Assembly (NCBI RefSeq): GCF_040869045.1
Contig: NC_090321.1
Span: 29,757,426 to 29,821,425, forward strand
DNA length: 64,000 nucleotides
DNA from: Eurosta solidaginis
Taxonomy: Eukaryota; Arthropoda; Insecta; Diptera; Tephritidae
Direction of reading: 5' to 3'
Position 1 is the first letter of the stretch. Each line of letters starts with the position of its first letter. Shown piece after piece: positions 39,690 through 50,179 of this stretch. Position numbers and translations under genes: made by a program. Under the pieces are notes generated by a model. The model saw only the letters and a program-made list of their open reading frames with translations, had not been told where the DNA came from and did no database searches.

Positions 39690-40387
39690 CAATGCTGCCT
39701 AGCAGGCCACAATATCTGTCCTGTGTTGCTCGCGCCAAACGGCGCATTCAGTTGACACGAACGGTCCAACCCATTACTACAATATATGTAAGATGGATAC
39801 AAGCAATGCCGAGAACATGCACTCGCGTAAGAAGGCGTCATCAACTCTTAGTCCCCCATACCACGTTCCCCGTGACCTCTGCCAGCTTCGTAGATGTTCC
39901 AGGCTTAGCAAAGGAAACCCTCTGACCGACGCATTCGTTGCAACGTGCTGTCAAAATCCAAGTACCAGCCCATCAATATCAGGTACACCAACAACAGTCC
40001 GACCGACTATACGACAAAGCCTAAATCCTTCAAGTCGTGTCCATCTATCTCTAACCCCAAGAGTGACGACTGCCTCTTCTCCCCCTCCGTTGCACTTCAG
40101 AATTCTGCAGTGAAATTATAACAAGAATAAAACTAATATCCGTATAACCGCAGCTCAAGAAACAAAGCTTAAAGTGAGATCAGACCTCCGATTTTGCGCT
40201 GGCTACAACATCCATAGAAAACATCGCTCAAGGAGTAACGTTAAAGGCCTCGCTTTGTCACCCAGCAAAATCACCCATCATACAATACCGTTTATTTTAA
40301 CCAAGCGTCAGCCTCAGGAACAAAACCTTAGAAAGCCAAGGCATAACAATCCGGTCGGTCCGGCCGGTCGATCACCTGAAATCATAC
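39690..40387 (+). pseudogene. Jockey-type LINE: ORF1 end and endonuclease start
   Basis: 39692-40113 contains basic, proline-rich frames I cannot assign firmly. From ~40100: FRILQ, a stop, then NKTNIRITAAQETKLKVRSD and LRFCAGYNIHRKHRSRSNVK, matching the first endonuclease block of Jockey-clade ORF2 ('ILQWNCNGL...NNIRIAAIQETKL...GYN..RKDR'). The catalytic E of QETK is kept. The sequence breaks at 40387, where a solo LTR starts, and resumes beyond it much further along ORF2. Confidence 0.7.
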
Positions 40388-40914
40388 TGTAACGAATTTA
40401 TTGCAATTCCCCTTATTTGCAACCTTCTGCTAACGTTCGAATTACTAAACTGTTGAATAAATAACTCCAATATTGAATAATGGAAAATGGCCATTATTAA
40501 AGTACTTCACAATAAATAATACTGTTATTGCCCGCCAGATAGCATCTTAATCAAAACTGCTTCTCGCGCCTCTACTGGTATCGCCTTTTATACTCTCTGA
40601 TTTCCTCGTTCACATCTTCTAGGCGCTTCCATTTCCAGAATCTACTAGTTGGCCATCAGCTATTACATTTCTCAGCTGTAACTACAGATGCACGATTTTA
40701 TAGCTTCTCTCATTGCATACTTTTGGCAGTATCTCAGATATATGCACGTGGTTGTGCGTTACTTCTCCGCTGCATGTACGTACATATGTGTAGACGTAAT
40801 GATTGATTCGTTTATGTAGGTACATAATGATTGATTTATGGATGTGCATACAATCACTGCTTAGCATCGGCTTAGAGATGGCAGTACCCCTTAGTGTTGC
40901 TAATATTCGTAACA
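40388..40914 (-). repeat. Solo LTR (527 bp) inside LINE relic
   Basis: Ends TGTAACGAAT and ATTCGTAACA are near-perfect inverted repeats (one mismatch) with TG/CA termini. On the minus strand GAGTATAAAAGGCG is a good TATA box (about 40585-40597) and AATAA signals follow, which sets the orientation. The flanking tetramers are ATAC and ATAT, a possible diverged 4 bp duplication. No internal retroelement sequence nearby, so it is a solo LTR left by recombination. Family (Gypsy or other) not determined. Confidence 0.75.
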
Positions 40915-41645
40915 ATATCTTATTTAGCAGCACACTACTCCAAGATATAGATATTTCACCAATCCCCCATTGTCCAAAAAGATGGATCGTAAGTTATCGG
41001 TCGGCAAGCGTAGGTTCACTTTAGGAACAAAACCTAAAAACCTAGGAGAATTAGACAAGTTCTGCCTCAGAGTTATGTCCTAACCACACTTTTGTTTAAT
41101 TTCTTAGTATCAAAGCTGCCTTCCCCACCAAAAGTAGGTATTATCATTTCCTATGCCGACGACTTCATGATAATGCCAACAGGACCTTACATTTCAACTA
41201 ACGAGGAAGTTTTTTAAAATAAAATCTATCTCCAGTCCTTCCGGTTTCTTCACACAGTGCGACCTAGTACTATCACCGACCAAATCCACAGCCACTCTGT
41301 TTACGACGTGGAAGTAACAGATTACGCAAATATTGGACTATACATCGATGACATTATGCTACACCCAATCCACATGGAATCAGTAAACAACTTCGCTAGG
41401 TCGCACCTGGTGAAACCTGCTAACAATACACACTATCCAACCCTCACAGAAAAGTAAGGAGCCTACCAAAGGATACACGAAGCACATTGGCCCAACTTGA
41501 ATGTATGTAAGTCCTGCATATGATTTAACCATACATGACGGTTCATGTCATTTTCATCCTTTCAATGGTATGGTCCAACTGTGTTGAAACTGCAAGTTTC
41601 CTTGAACTTCTGTTAGAGGAGTTCAGCCAATAACAAACGGTGGAG
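40915..41645 (+). pseudogene. Jockey-type LINE: RT catalytic region and ORF2 end
   Basis: Plus strand: TLLQDIDISPIPHCPKRWIV then SYRSASVGSL (post-motif A), PPKVGIISYADDFMIMPTGP (catalytic YADD box intact), and in another frame LVLSPTKSTATLFTTW. Then a large gap, and at 41580-41645 VETASFLELLLEEFSQ, the last residues of Jockey ORF2. Stops and shifts throughout. Together with 39690-40387 it is one old LINE carrying internal deletions and a solo LTR. Confidence 0.75.
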
Positions 41646-41756
41646 CTAAATTTAGTTGCCTATACCACAAATGCCGCAGTTCCCCTATATTTTATATTTT
41701 CATTCTTCGCTGTTCACAATACCCCAAAAGCTGCCCACATTTCGTAGAAATATAAA

Positions 41757-43540
41757 ACAAGTAAGGAAGGCTAAGTTCGGGAGTAACCGAACATTACATA
41801 CTCAGTTGAGAGCTATGGAGACAAAATAAGGGAAAATCACCATGTAGGAAAATGAACCTAGGGTAACCCTCGAATGTGTTTGTAAGACATGGGTATCAAA
41901 TGGAAGGTATTAAAGAGTATTTTAAGAGGGAGTGGGTAATAGTCCTACAGGTGAACGCCATTTAGGGATATCGCCATAAAGGTGGAACAGGGCTGACCCT
42001 AGAATTTGTTTGTACGATATGGATATCAAATTAAAGGTATTAATGAGGGTTTTAAAAGGGAATGGGCCTTAGTTCTATAGGTGTGCGCCTTTTCGAGATA
42101 TCGCCATAAAGGTGGACCAGGGGTGACTCTATAATGTGTTTGTAAGATATGGATATCAAATAAAAGGTATTAATGAGGGTTTTAAAAGGGAGTGGTGGTA
42201 GTTGTATATGTGAAGGCGTTTTCGAGATATCGACCAAATTGTGGACCAGGGTGACCCAGAACATCATCTGTCGGGTACCGCTAATTTATTTATATATGTA
42301 ATACCATGAACGGTATTCCTTCCAAGATTCAAAGCCATTGATTTCGCCCTGCAGAACTTTTTCATTTACTTCTACTTAATATGGTAGGTGTCACACCCAT
42401 TTTAGAAAGTTTTTTTCTAAAGTTATATTTTGCGTCAATAAACCAATCCAATTACCATGTTTCATCCCTTTTTTCGTATTTGGTATAGAATTATGGCATT
42501 TTTTTAATTTTTCGTAACTTTCGATATCAAAAAAGTGGGCGTGGTCATAGTCGGATTTCGTCCGTTTTTTACACCAATACAAAGTGATTTATGCTCAAGT
42601 TATCGTATTAACGGCCGAGCGGAAGGACAGACGGAGGACTGTGTAAAAAAACTGGGAGTGGCTTTATCCGATTTCGCCCTTTTTCACAGAAAACAGTTAT
42701 CGTCCTAGAATCTAAGCCCCTACAAAATTTCACAAGGATTGGTAAATTTTTGTTCGACTTATTGCATTAAAAGTATCCTGGACAAATTAAATGAAAAAGG
42801 GCGGAGCCACACCCATTTTGAAAATTTCTTTTATTTTTGTATTTTATTGCACAATATCATTACTGGAGTTGAATGTTGACATAATTTACTTATATACTGT
42901 AAAGATATTGAATTCTTTGTTAAAACTTGACTTTAAAAAAATTTTTTTTTAAGTGGGCGTGGTCGTTCTCCGATTTTGCTAATTTTTATTAAGCATACAT
43001 ATAGTAATAGGAGTAACGTTCCTGCCAAATTTAATCATGATATCTTCAACGACTGCCAAATTACAGCTTGCAAAACTTTTAAATTACCTTCTTTTAAAAG
43101 TGGGCGGTGCCACGCCCTTGGTCCAAAATTTTACTAATTTCCTATTCTGCGCCATAAGGTCAACACACCTACCAAGTTTTATCGCCTTGTCTGTTTTTGG
43201 CAATGAAATATCGCATTTTTCTAGTTTTCGAAATTTTCGATATCGAAAAAGTGGGCGTGGTTATAGTCCGATATCGTTCATTTTAAATAGCGATCTGAGA
43301 TGAGTGCCCAGGAACTTACATACCAAATTTCATCAAGATACCTCAAAATTTACTCAAGTTATCGTGTTAACGGTCAGACGGACGAACGGACGGACGGACA
43401 TGGCTCAATCAAATTTTTTTTCGATACTGATGATTTTGATATATGGAAGTCTATATCTATCTCGATTCCTTTATACCTGTACAACCAACCGTTATCCAAT
43501 CAAAGTTAATATACTCTGTGAGCTCTGCTCAACTGAGTAT
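41757..43540 (-). mobile_element. DINE-1/Helentron-like element, copy D
   Basis: Inverted relative of copy B: ACAAGTAAGGAAGGCTAAG, hairpin GTTCGGGAGTAACCGAAC, ACTCAGTTGAGAGC, about three central units (41870-42250), GTGGGCGTGG boxes (42535, 42954, 43251), GGACGGACGGACATGG (43389) and the end CTCTGTGAGCTCTGCTCAAC then TGAGTAT. Close in sequence to C. One of the least decayed copies. Confidence 0.9.
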
Positions 43541-43544
43541 AAAA

Positions 43545-44220
43545 AGGTATGACACCGAACAGTCATCTGCAGCGCCGAGACAAGCAAATGTGGTGGCGAA
43601 TGTTTTAAGGATATGTTCACAAAAAATTTTTTGCAATTTTTTTTTTTTTTATAAATAAATAAATATACAAATATATAGTATACAGATATATATGTGAATA
43701 TACAAATTTGTTAAGTCCTATTTTGTTATTTAGTTTAGTTTTTCATTTATTTATTTGTATCTTTGCTTCTCCACTTGACTGCTTAAATTTGTTTCGAGTT
43801 TGTGCACTGAGTTGGAGTGGACTTGATGAGTTAAGCCTGAATGCGTATTCCGTATCGTCTCTGTATTCAGGTTTAAAAATAAAAATAAAAATATTTTTAC
43901 ATAACTGGGTTTTTTAAACTAAATTTAAAACTTCGTGACAAACCGAATTTTGAACTTTATAATTGTGTCTGGAAATATTTTAGCTAGAATGTGGCCATAA
44001 ACAAAAAAAAAACAAAAAGGCCTGAGTAGCAAGTACTCGTGGAGCTCAATTTGTAAACATATAGGTGTACTTCTCGAAACTGATTATTTTAAGTTAGCTA
44101 GAGCTCGCCAAGAGATGGAAGCTAATCCACAGCAGAGGTAGCTCTACCAAAATCAAATAGCTTCGGGCTTTTGAGAAGAAATCGATAGCTTCTTCATAAC
44201 AAGCCGATAGCAAATTGTTC
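43545..44220. other. Unassigned AT-rich DNA
   Basis: Nothing recognised. Confidence 0.45.
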
Positions 44221-44640
44221 AGGTAAGGTCAGGTTGAACTGACCGGCAAATAGAGACCTTACAGAGACTGAATGTATGTGTTCATATTGCTACAAGAATT
44301 CGTTTGACTTCCAAACGGAAGAACCTCAATCAGGGCCAGGACTTATTTTATAGAATAACTCCGTCCTCTTGGCAAATACTAGAAATTTTCTAGGACCTAG
44401 TTTAATTACTGCCTCCAAAACTGGCTGCTCTGCCGCTCCTAATAGCTGGAGCCTTCCTACATCTGCTGTTACTGACGATTTCTAACTTATACGCATGAGA
44501 TGTCAGAAGGCAGAGTCCAGTAAGTATACAAATGGTGAGCCTTAGATCACCTTTTTTCAGAGATAAGAGTCATTTTGTTAGTCTAATATCGTAGGATTTG
44601 CACATTATCTTAGAAATTTTGCAACCTTCCCTGCTTAGTG
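44221..44640. repeat. Dispersed repeat, probable LINE 3' UTR; inverted relative at 54370-54620
   Basis: Shares with the reverse complement of 54370-54620 the words AATAACTCCGTC(C/G)TCTTGGC, TCCTAATAGCTGGAG and a GGTCAGGTTGAACTG / CAGCTCAACCATCC region in the same order. Starts with AGGTAAGGTCAGGTTGAAC, a type of start common to 3' UTRs of Jockey/LOA LINEs in flies (recalled). Confidence 0.6.
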
Positions 44641-44702
44641 GATCATATGCAACTCCAGTCTCTTTTGATTTCTCCCAAACGGATTTGGACGTCTGCCGCT
44701 TT

Positions 44703-45115
44703 GTTGTTGTTATTGCCATAAAGACACACCCCGAAGGCCTTGGGGAGTGTTATCGATGTTGATGGTCCTTTGCCGGATGCAGATCCGGTACGTTCTGGTG
44801 ACAAGCTCCATAAAGGTACTAGCCCGACCATCTCGGGAAAGATTTCGTATGACCACATGAAACCTTCTAGGCCATACCGCCCTCCCACCTCCTAGATCCC
44901 AGAGGAAATTGGGGTCGCCAGAACCTCGGCTGTTAACGAAACATTCTCCACGCGTAGGTGAGGTTGAAAATTGGGTTGAAGATGCTATATATTGCGCTGG
45001 CAACCCCTTGAGAGGGTTACGCTACACAACCTTTTGAATCAATTTAGTATTTTAGTCACCTCTTACGACAGGCATACCTACCGCGAGTATATTCTACGGC
45101 CCCTAACCCGCTGGG
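44703..45115 (-). mobile_element. (CAA)n-tailed retroposon, nearly full copy
   Basis: Minus-strand order: CCCAGCGGGTTAGGGG, GGTATGCCTGTCGTAAGAGG, AGCGCAATATATAGC, GACCATCTCGGGA (complement), CACTCCCCAAGGCCTTCGGG hairpin-like block, and a degenerate (CAA)n tail at 44700. Same layout as 53925-54335. No coding frame is conserved between copies, so SINE-like or LINE 3'-end derived. Confidence 0.8.
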
Positions 45116-45117
45116 GG

Positions 45118-45480
45118 TCGACATGTGCCGTCGATTCAGCGTGTGTTGCACCCTCTTTCGCCAACTTATCAGCCTTTCCGTTACCTTCTATCCTTTTGTG
45201 ACTGCGAACACAGTATAGATGTATTATTCGGCCCGAGCGAATTATTTCCAATGCTTCTTTGCATTCTAAGGTACTTTTTGATGAAGTACCATGTAAAAGA
45301 TTGCCTTTATCGCCGCCTAACTATCAATTGATACATTGAGGCATTCTGGCGGAATCTCTGCTGTTTTTTATGGCTATAACTTCCGCCCGAAAGACGCTGC
45401 AGTAGTCTGGCAGCCTATAGGATTTAATGATCTCAGGTTCAGGTTTGACAACAAATAAAAATTTTTTCGGTAACGCTCCG
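45118..45480 (-). pseudogene. LINE RNase H relic
   Basis: Minus-strand GCQTTAASFGRKL, PPECLNVSIDS, a stop, AAIKAIFYMVLHQKV, YIYTVFAVTKG, KVTERLISWRKRVQHTLN align with RNase H of I/R1-type ORF2 (AEV...; IY.DSQAAIKAL; L.WVPGH.G..GNE.AD.LA..GA). The WVPGH motif is degraded to TVFAVTKG and two or more stops are present. The (CAA)n retroposon sits directly on its downstream side. Confidence 0.6.
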
Positions 45481-45596
45481 GTAAGAACTTGGGAACAATC
45501 AGCTATCGATCGGAGCTTATCTATAATTTAAAAGTCTTTTTTCGATTTCAATTTTCGATATCAAATGGATAGTTCATCGAATAAAAATCGATTTAA

Positions 45597-45935
45597 TTTT
45601 TTTTATATCATTTAATTTAATTCTTATTTTATTTTATTTTATCTTATTTTATTTTATTTTATGTTTTTTTTTTTTGATGTTATTTTATTTTTATTTGACG
45701 TTATTTTATTTCATTCTATTTAATTTACTTTATTTTATTTTGATTTATTTTATTTTTATTTTATGGCATTTTATTTCATTCTATTTAATTTACTTTATTT
45801 TATTTTGTATTATTTTATTTTATTTTATCTTATTTTATTTTATTTTATTTAGTTTTTTTTTTATTTTACTGTGCTTTATTTTATTTTATTTTATTTTATT
45901 ATTTTATTTATTTTTATATTTAAACTACACTGTTT
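45597..45935. repeat. (TTTTA)n array
   Basis: About 340 bp of TTTTA repeats with TTTCATTCTA and TTTGACG interruptions, including an internal higher-order duplication (TTTCATTCTATTTAATTTAC at ~45708 and ~45774). The frame at 45674-45946 is a repeat product. Confidence 0.9.
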
Positions 45936-45993
45936 TGGCCTCTTAAACCAACTTTAATTAAAAAGGGTCTGAAAATCTAAACTCAAATTAACA

Positions 45994-48110
45994 CTAGCAG
46001 ACCCGGCAGACGTTGTTCTGCCCTAAATTTGGCCTATCTGCATACATTTTAATAAGATCTTTCCGTCTAACTCTGCCCTACCCCTCTACACTTTTTTCTA
46101 AACTTTTTATTCACTCCTCTCTCCGTATTTTTCGCTTCATCTCCATCTTCTTCTCATTCTATCTCTTTCTCAGTCTCCTTCTCTCTTTTCTCTTCTCTTT
46201 AGTTTGTCTCCTTCTCCTTCATCTCTTATTGCCAGTCCCAGAGGGTGGTATATATTTTGTTCCAGTCCCATTCCGAGTATCAGTCCTAGTCCTAATCCCA
46301 GTCCCAGTCCGTCTCTGGTATACTTCCCGGAAAAAACATCGTAAATACTAATATAGGCAAATTTATAAATGAAATTTCAGGCAAATCGAATAGGACGTAT
46401 GTAAATAGGTATGTGGGTATTATTAATTCTTGTCTTTATTTCGGCTTCGCATGCATATTTATCAGTTTTGCCAGGTTGATGCGACTAAATCGAATATCAG
46501 AATGAACTTTAGAGCTCTCAGCAACAGCTTTCATTTGATATCAATAATACACACACATTCTAGGGGTATCCGGGTCCATGTTTTGGCCTATATCTCGAGA
46601 CCCTAGTCACTCACATTTTAAAACTTACTCTGTACTAAAGCATACATCAACATCTTCAATTTGATATAGGTAATGTAAAAACACATTCTAGGTGTATCCG
46701 GGTCCACGTTTTGGCCTACATCTCGAGACCCTAGTTATCCAGCTGCATACAACTTACTCTGTACTAAAGCACACATCAACTTCTTTAATTTTATACCCAT
46801 TATGTAAAAACACATCCTCGTGTTACCCTGATCCACGTTTGGCCTATATCTCCAGACCCTAGTCACCCAGGGGTATGAAAATTATCCTCTACTAAATCAC
46901 TCATCAACAGCTTTAATTTGTTATCCATATTGTATAAACACATTCTAGGGGTACCTGGGTCCACGTTTTGGCCTATATCTCGAGACCCTAGTCACCCAGG
47001 GGTATGAAAATTATCCCGTACCATAGCACTCATCAACAGCTTTCATTTGATATCGATATTGTATAAACACATTCTAGGGGTACCCGGGTCCACGTTTTGG
47101 GCTATATCTCGAGACCCTAGCCTCCCAGTTGTATGAAAATTATCCTGTACTATAGCAGTCATCAACAGTTTTCATTTGATATCCATATTGTATAAACACA
47201 TTCTAGGGGTACCCGGGTCCACGTTTTGGGCTATATCTCGAGACCCTAGCCTCTCAGTTGTATGAAAATTATCCTGTAAAATAGCAGTCATCAACAGTTT
47301 TCATTTGATATCCATATTGTATAAACACATTCTAGGGGTACCCGGGTCAACGTTTTGGGCTATATCTCGAGACCCTAGCCTCCCAGTTGTATGAAAATTA
47401 TCCTGTACTATAGCACTCATCAACAGCTTTCATTTGATATCCATATTGTATAAACACATTCTAGGGGTACCCGGTCCATCAACAGCTTTCATTTGATACC
47501 CATATTGTATAAATACATATTAGGGGTACCCGGGGGATTCAAGGGGTTGTGTATCGCAATATATAGCTTCTCCAACCCAATTGTCAACCTTACCTTCGAG
47601 CGGCGAATCCCGTTTCACTAACAGACGAGGCTCTGGCGACCCCAAGCTCCACATGGAACTTGGAGGTGGGGAGGGAGGGACGGTCTGAAGGTTCAATGTG
47701 GCTATATAAATCGTTCCCGAGATGGTCGGGCCAGCACCTTAATGGTGCTGTGTTACCGGAGCGTATCGGATCTGTATCCGACAAAGGACAATCACATCGA
47801 TAACACTCCCCAAAGCCTTCGGGGAGTAACGTAATCGCTACAACAACAACAACAGGGGTACCCGGGTACACGTTTTATAGCACTCGTCAAAAGCTTTCAT
47901 TTGAGATCCACATTGTATAAACACATTCTAGGGGTACCCGGGTCCACGTTTTGGTCTCAAGACCCTAGGTACGCAGCGAAAAAACAGGTAGACGTTGGCC
48001 TATTTTCAGACCTACCCAATATGCCCACAAAATTTCATGAGAATCGGTCAGCCGTTTCGGAGGAATTAAGCCTCTAACACCGTGACAGAAGAATTTTATA
48101 TGTATATTAA
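45994..48110 (-). mobile_element. Helitron-like non-autonomous element 2
   Basis: Minus-strand 3' end: hairpin GGCAGA-ACAACG-TCTGCC, then GGGTCTGCTAG and T in the flank, a canonical Helitron end. The pyrimidine tract (46080-46220) and the GTCCCAGTCC-type run (46240-46320) mirror the GA tract and GGGACT run of element 1. Then a ~130 bp tandem array (46540-47530, 47855-47960) and, at the 5' side, GATTCTCATGAAATTTTGTG and ATAAAATTCTTCTGTCA. The exact 5' TC is uncertain; a TC at about 48110 fits. Confidence 0.75.
47532..47855 (+). mobile_element. (CAA)n-tailed retroposon inside tandem array, copy 1
   Basis: Starts GGGGGATTCAAGGGGTTGTG, contains CGAGATGGTCGGGCCAGCAC and CCAAAGCCTTCGGGGAGTAA, ends CTACAACAACAACAAC. 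AGGGGTACCCGGG lies on both sides. It lacks the family's first ~90 bp. The flanking match could be a target duplication or simply the array's own repeat. Confidence 0.9.
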
Positions 48111-48950
48111 ATATGACAATTTAGGTAAAGAGCACTGTACCTATATACTCATGGCATTAGCAGCCCCACCTAGCGCTGAATAGTGGCACGAATAAGTATG
48201 TGATCATTATTTAAAACTCACCACACTGTACGATCACCAAAATCGCGATTGCACCATCTACACAAATCTCAAATACCACAAAGCTCTAAAAATAACTGCA
48301 CAAGAAACTCACCACACTTGACATCAACAGCTTTAATTTTATACCCATTATGTAAAAACACATCCTCGTGTTACCCTGATCCACGTTTGGCCTATATCTC
48401 CAGACCCTAGTCACCCAGGGGTATGAAAATTATCCTCTACTAAATCACTCATCAACAGCTTTAATTTGTTATCCATATTGTACAAACACATTCTAGGGGT
48501 ACCTGGGTCCACGTTTTGGCCTATATCTCGAGACCCTAGTCACCCAGGGGTATGAAAATTATCCCGTACCATAGCACTCATCAACAGCTTTCATTTGATA
48601 TCGATATTGTATAAACACATTCTAGGGGTACCCGGGTCTACGTTTTGGGCTATATCTCGAGACCCTAGCCTCCCAGTTGTATGAAAATTATTCTGTACTA
48701 TAGCAGTCATCAACAGTTTTCATTTGATATCCATATTGTATAAACACATTCTAGGGGTACCCGGGTCAACGTTTTGGGCTATATCTCGAGACCCTAGCCA
48801 CCCAGTTGTATGAAAGTTATCCTGTACTATAGCACTCATCAACAGCTTTCATTTGATATCCATATTGTATAAACACATTCTAGGGGTACCCGGTCCATCA
48901 ACAGCTTTCATTTGATACCCATATTGTATAAATACATATTAGGGGTACCC

Positions 48951-49275
48951 GGGGGATTCAAGGGGTTGTGTAGCGCAATATATAGCTTCTCCAACCCAAT
49001 TGTCAACCTCACCTTCGAGCGGCGAATCCCGTTTCACTAACAGGCGAGGCCCTGGCGACCCCAAGCTCCACATGGAACTTGGAGGTGGGGAGGGAGGGAC
49101 GGCCTGAAGGTTCAATGTGGCCATATAAATCGTTCCCGAGATGGTCGGGCCAGCACCTTAATGGTGCTGTGTTACCGGAGCGTATCGGATCTGTATCCGA
49201 CAAAGGACCATCACATCGATAACACTCCCCAAAGCCTTCGGGGAGTAACCTAATCGCTACAACAACAACAACAGG
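48951..49275 (+). mobile_element. (CAA)n-tailed retroposon, copy 2 (made by segmental duplication)
   Basis: Same truncation point, same flanking AGGGGTACCCGGG and >95% visible identity to 47532-47855 (for example GTATCGCAATA against GTAGCGCAATA), so it was copied with its surroundings and not inserted separately. Confidence 0.9.
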
Positions 49276-49663
49276 GGTACCCGGGTTCACGTTTTGGCCT
49301 ATATCTCGAGACGCTAGTCCCAGGGGTATGAAAATTATCCTGTACTATAGCACTCGTCAACAGCTTTCATTTGATATCCACATTGTATAAACACATTCTA
49401 GGGGTACCCGGGTACACGTTTTGGTCTCAAGACCCTAGGTACGCAGCGAAAAAAAAGGTAGACGTTGGCCTATTTTCAGACCTACCCAATATGCCCACAA
49501 AATTTCATGAGAATCGGTCAACCGTTTCGGAGGAATTAAGCCTCTAACGCCTTGACAGAAGAATTTTATATATTAAATATGACAATTTAGGTAAAGAGCA
49601 CTGTACCTATATACTCATGGCATTAGCAGCCCCACCTAGCGCCGAATAGTGGCACGAATAAGT

Positions 49664-49830
49664 ATGACGATCACCAAAATCATCGCGACTTCACCATCTA
49701 TACAATTCAACACGTTAGTTTTAAAAATAACTGCACAAAAAACTCACCACCCTTGACGATCACCAAAATCATCGCAACTTCACCATCTATACAATTCAAC
49801 ACGTTGGTTCTAAAGATAAATACACAACAG
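49664..49830. repeat. ~89 bp tandem repeat beside the duplication
   Basis: GACGATCACCAAAATCATCG occurs at 49666 and 49755, each followed by ACTTCACCATCTATACAATT and CAACACGTT(A/G)GTT. A looser version (ACGATCACCAAAATCGCGAT) is at ~48225 in copy 1 flank. Confidence 0.85.
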
Positions 49831-50104
49831 TGTGGCCTCTTCCAGTAAGCAATTTTTACCCCTTTTCTTGCGGCTATTAAGCACGTATGCTCTTCAAATG
49901 GCTCGTTTGTTTTTTTTATTGCGACTTTTTCTAAATATTGGCAAATTGATGTAATTTGCAAAGCTATTTACGTATATATATATATAAATATATATACATA
50001 TGTTCAAATGTATGCTTTTATATTTAATAATAAAATGAATTGTTTCAACTTTTTTATATTTTTTTGAAAAAACTAAATAACAAAAACAACCAATATCTAC
50101 GTAA
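49830..50104. other. AT-rich spacer, Pol III terminator at 50082-50086
   Basis: Includes TATATATATATAAATATATA near 49975. On the minus strand TTTTT at 50082-50086, 18 bp past the tRNA 3' end, is a plausible RNA polymerase III terminator. Confidence 0.6.
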
Positions 50105-50176
50105 CTCCCCGACGGGGAATTGAACCCCGGTCTCCCGCGTGACAGGCGGGGATACTAACCACTATACTATCGAGGA
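50105..50176 (-). tRNA. tRNA-Asp-GTC: tRNA-Asp (anticodon GTC)
   Basis: The 72-nt minus-strand sequence folds as a complete cloverleaf: acceptor TCCTCGA with TCGGGGA pairing (G-U allowed); D arm with A box TATAGTGGTTAGTAT; anticodon stem CCCGC/GCGGG with loop CTGTCAC and anticodon GTC (plus-strand GAC at 50141-50143); T arm with B box GGTTCAATTCC. No intron and no encoded CCA. As I recall, it is identical or nearly so to Drosophila tRNA-Asp(GTC). Delivers aspartate to GAC/GAU codons. A T5 run 18 bp downstream fits Pol III termination. It lacks SINE body or tail, so it is a genuine tRNA gene, the only host gene supported here. Confidence 0.97.
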
Positions 50177-50179
50177 CCA

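Larger units (their letters stand above)
46540..49440. repeat. ~130 bp tandem arrays of Helitron-like element 2 and its duplicate
   Basis: Units contain ACAGCTTTCATTTGATATCC, TATTGTATAAACACATTCTA, GGGGTACCCGGGTCCACG and TATATCTCGAGACCCTAG. At least 12 recognisable units lie in two blocks, interrupted by two copies of a retroposon (47532-47855, 48951-49275) and by 5' end and flank sequence (47960-48320). Confidence 0.95.
46773..49754. repeat. Tandem segmental duplication, ~1.55 kb and ~1.43 kb copies
   Basis: 46773-48320 and 48321-49754 are near-identical in order and sequence: repeat units, the embedded retroposon, more units, Helitron 5' end, then GGTAAAGAGCACTGTACC, CATGGCATTAGCAGCCCC and AACTCACCACxCTTG. 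The offset between copies is ~1548 bp at the left and 1419 bp at the retroposon, a difference of one repeat unit. Copy 2 has one unit fewer. Confidence 0.9.
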
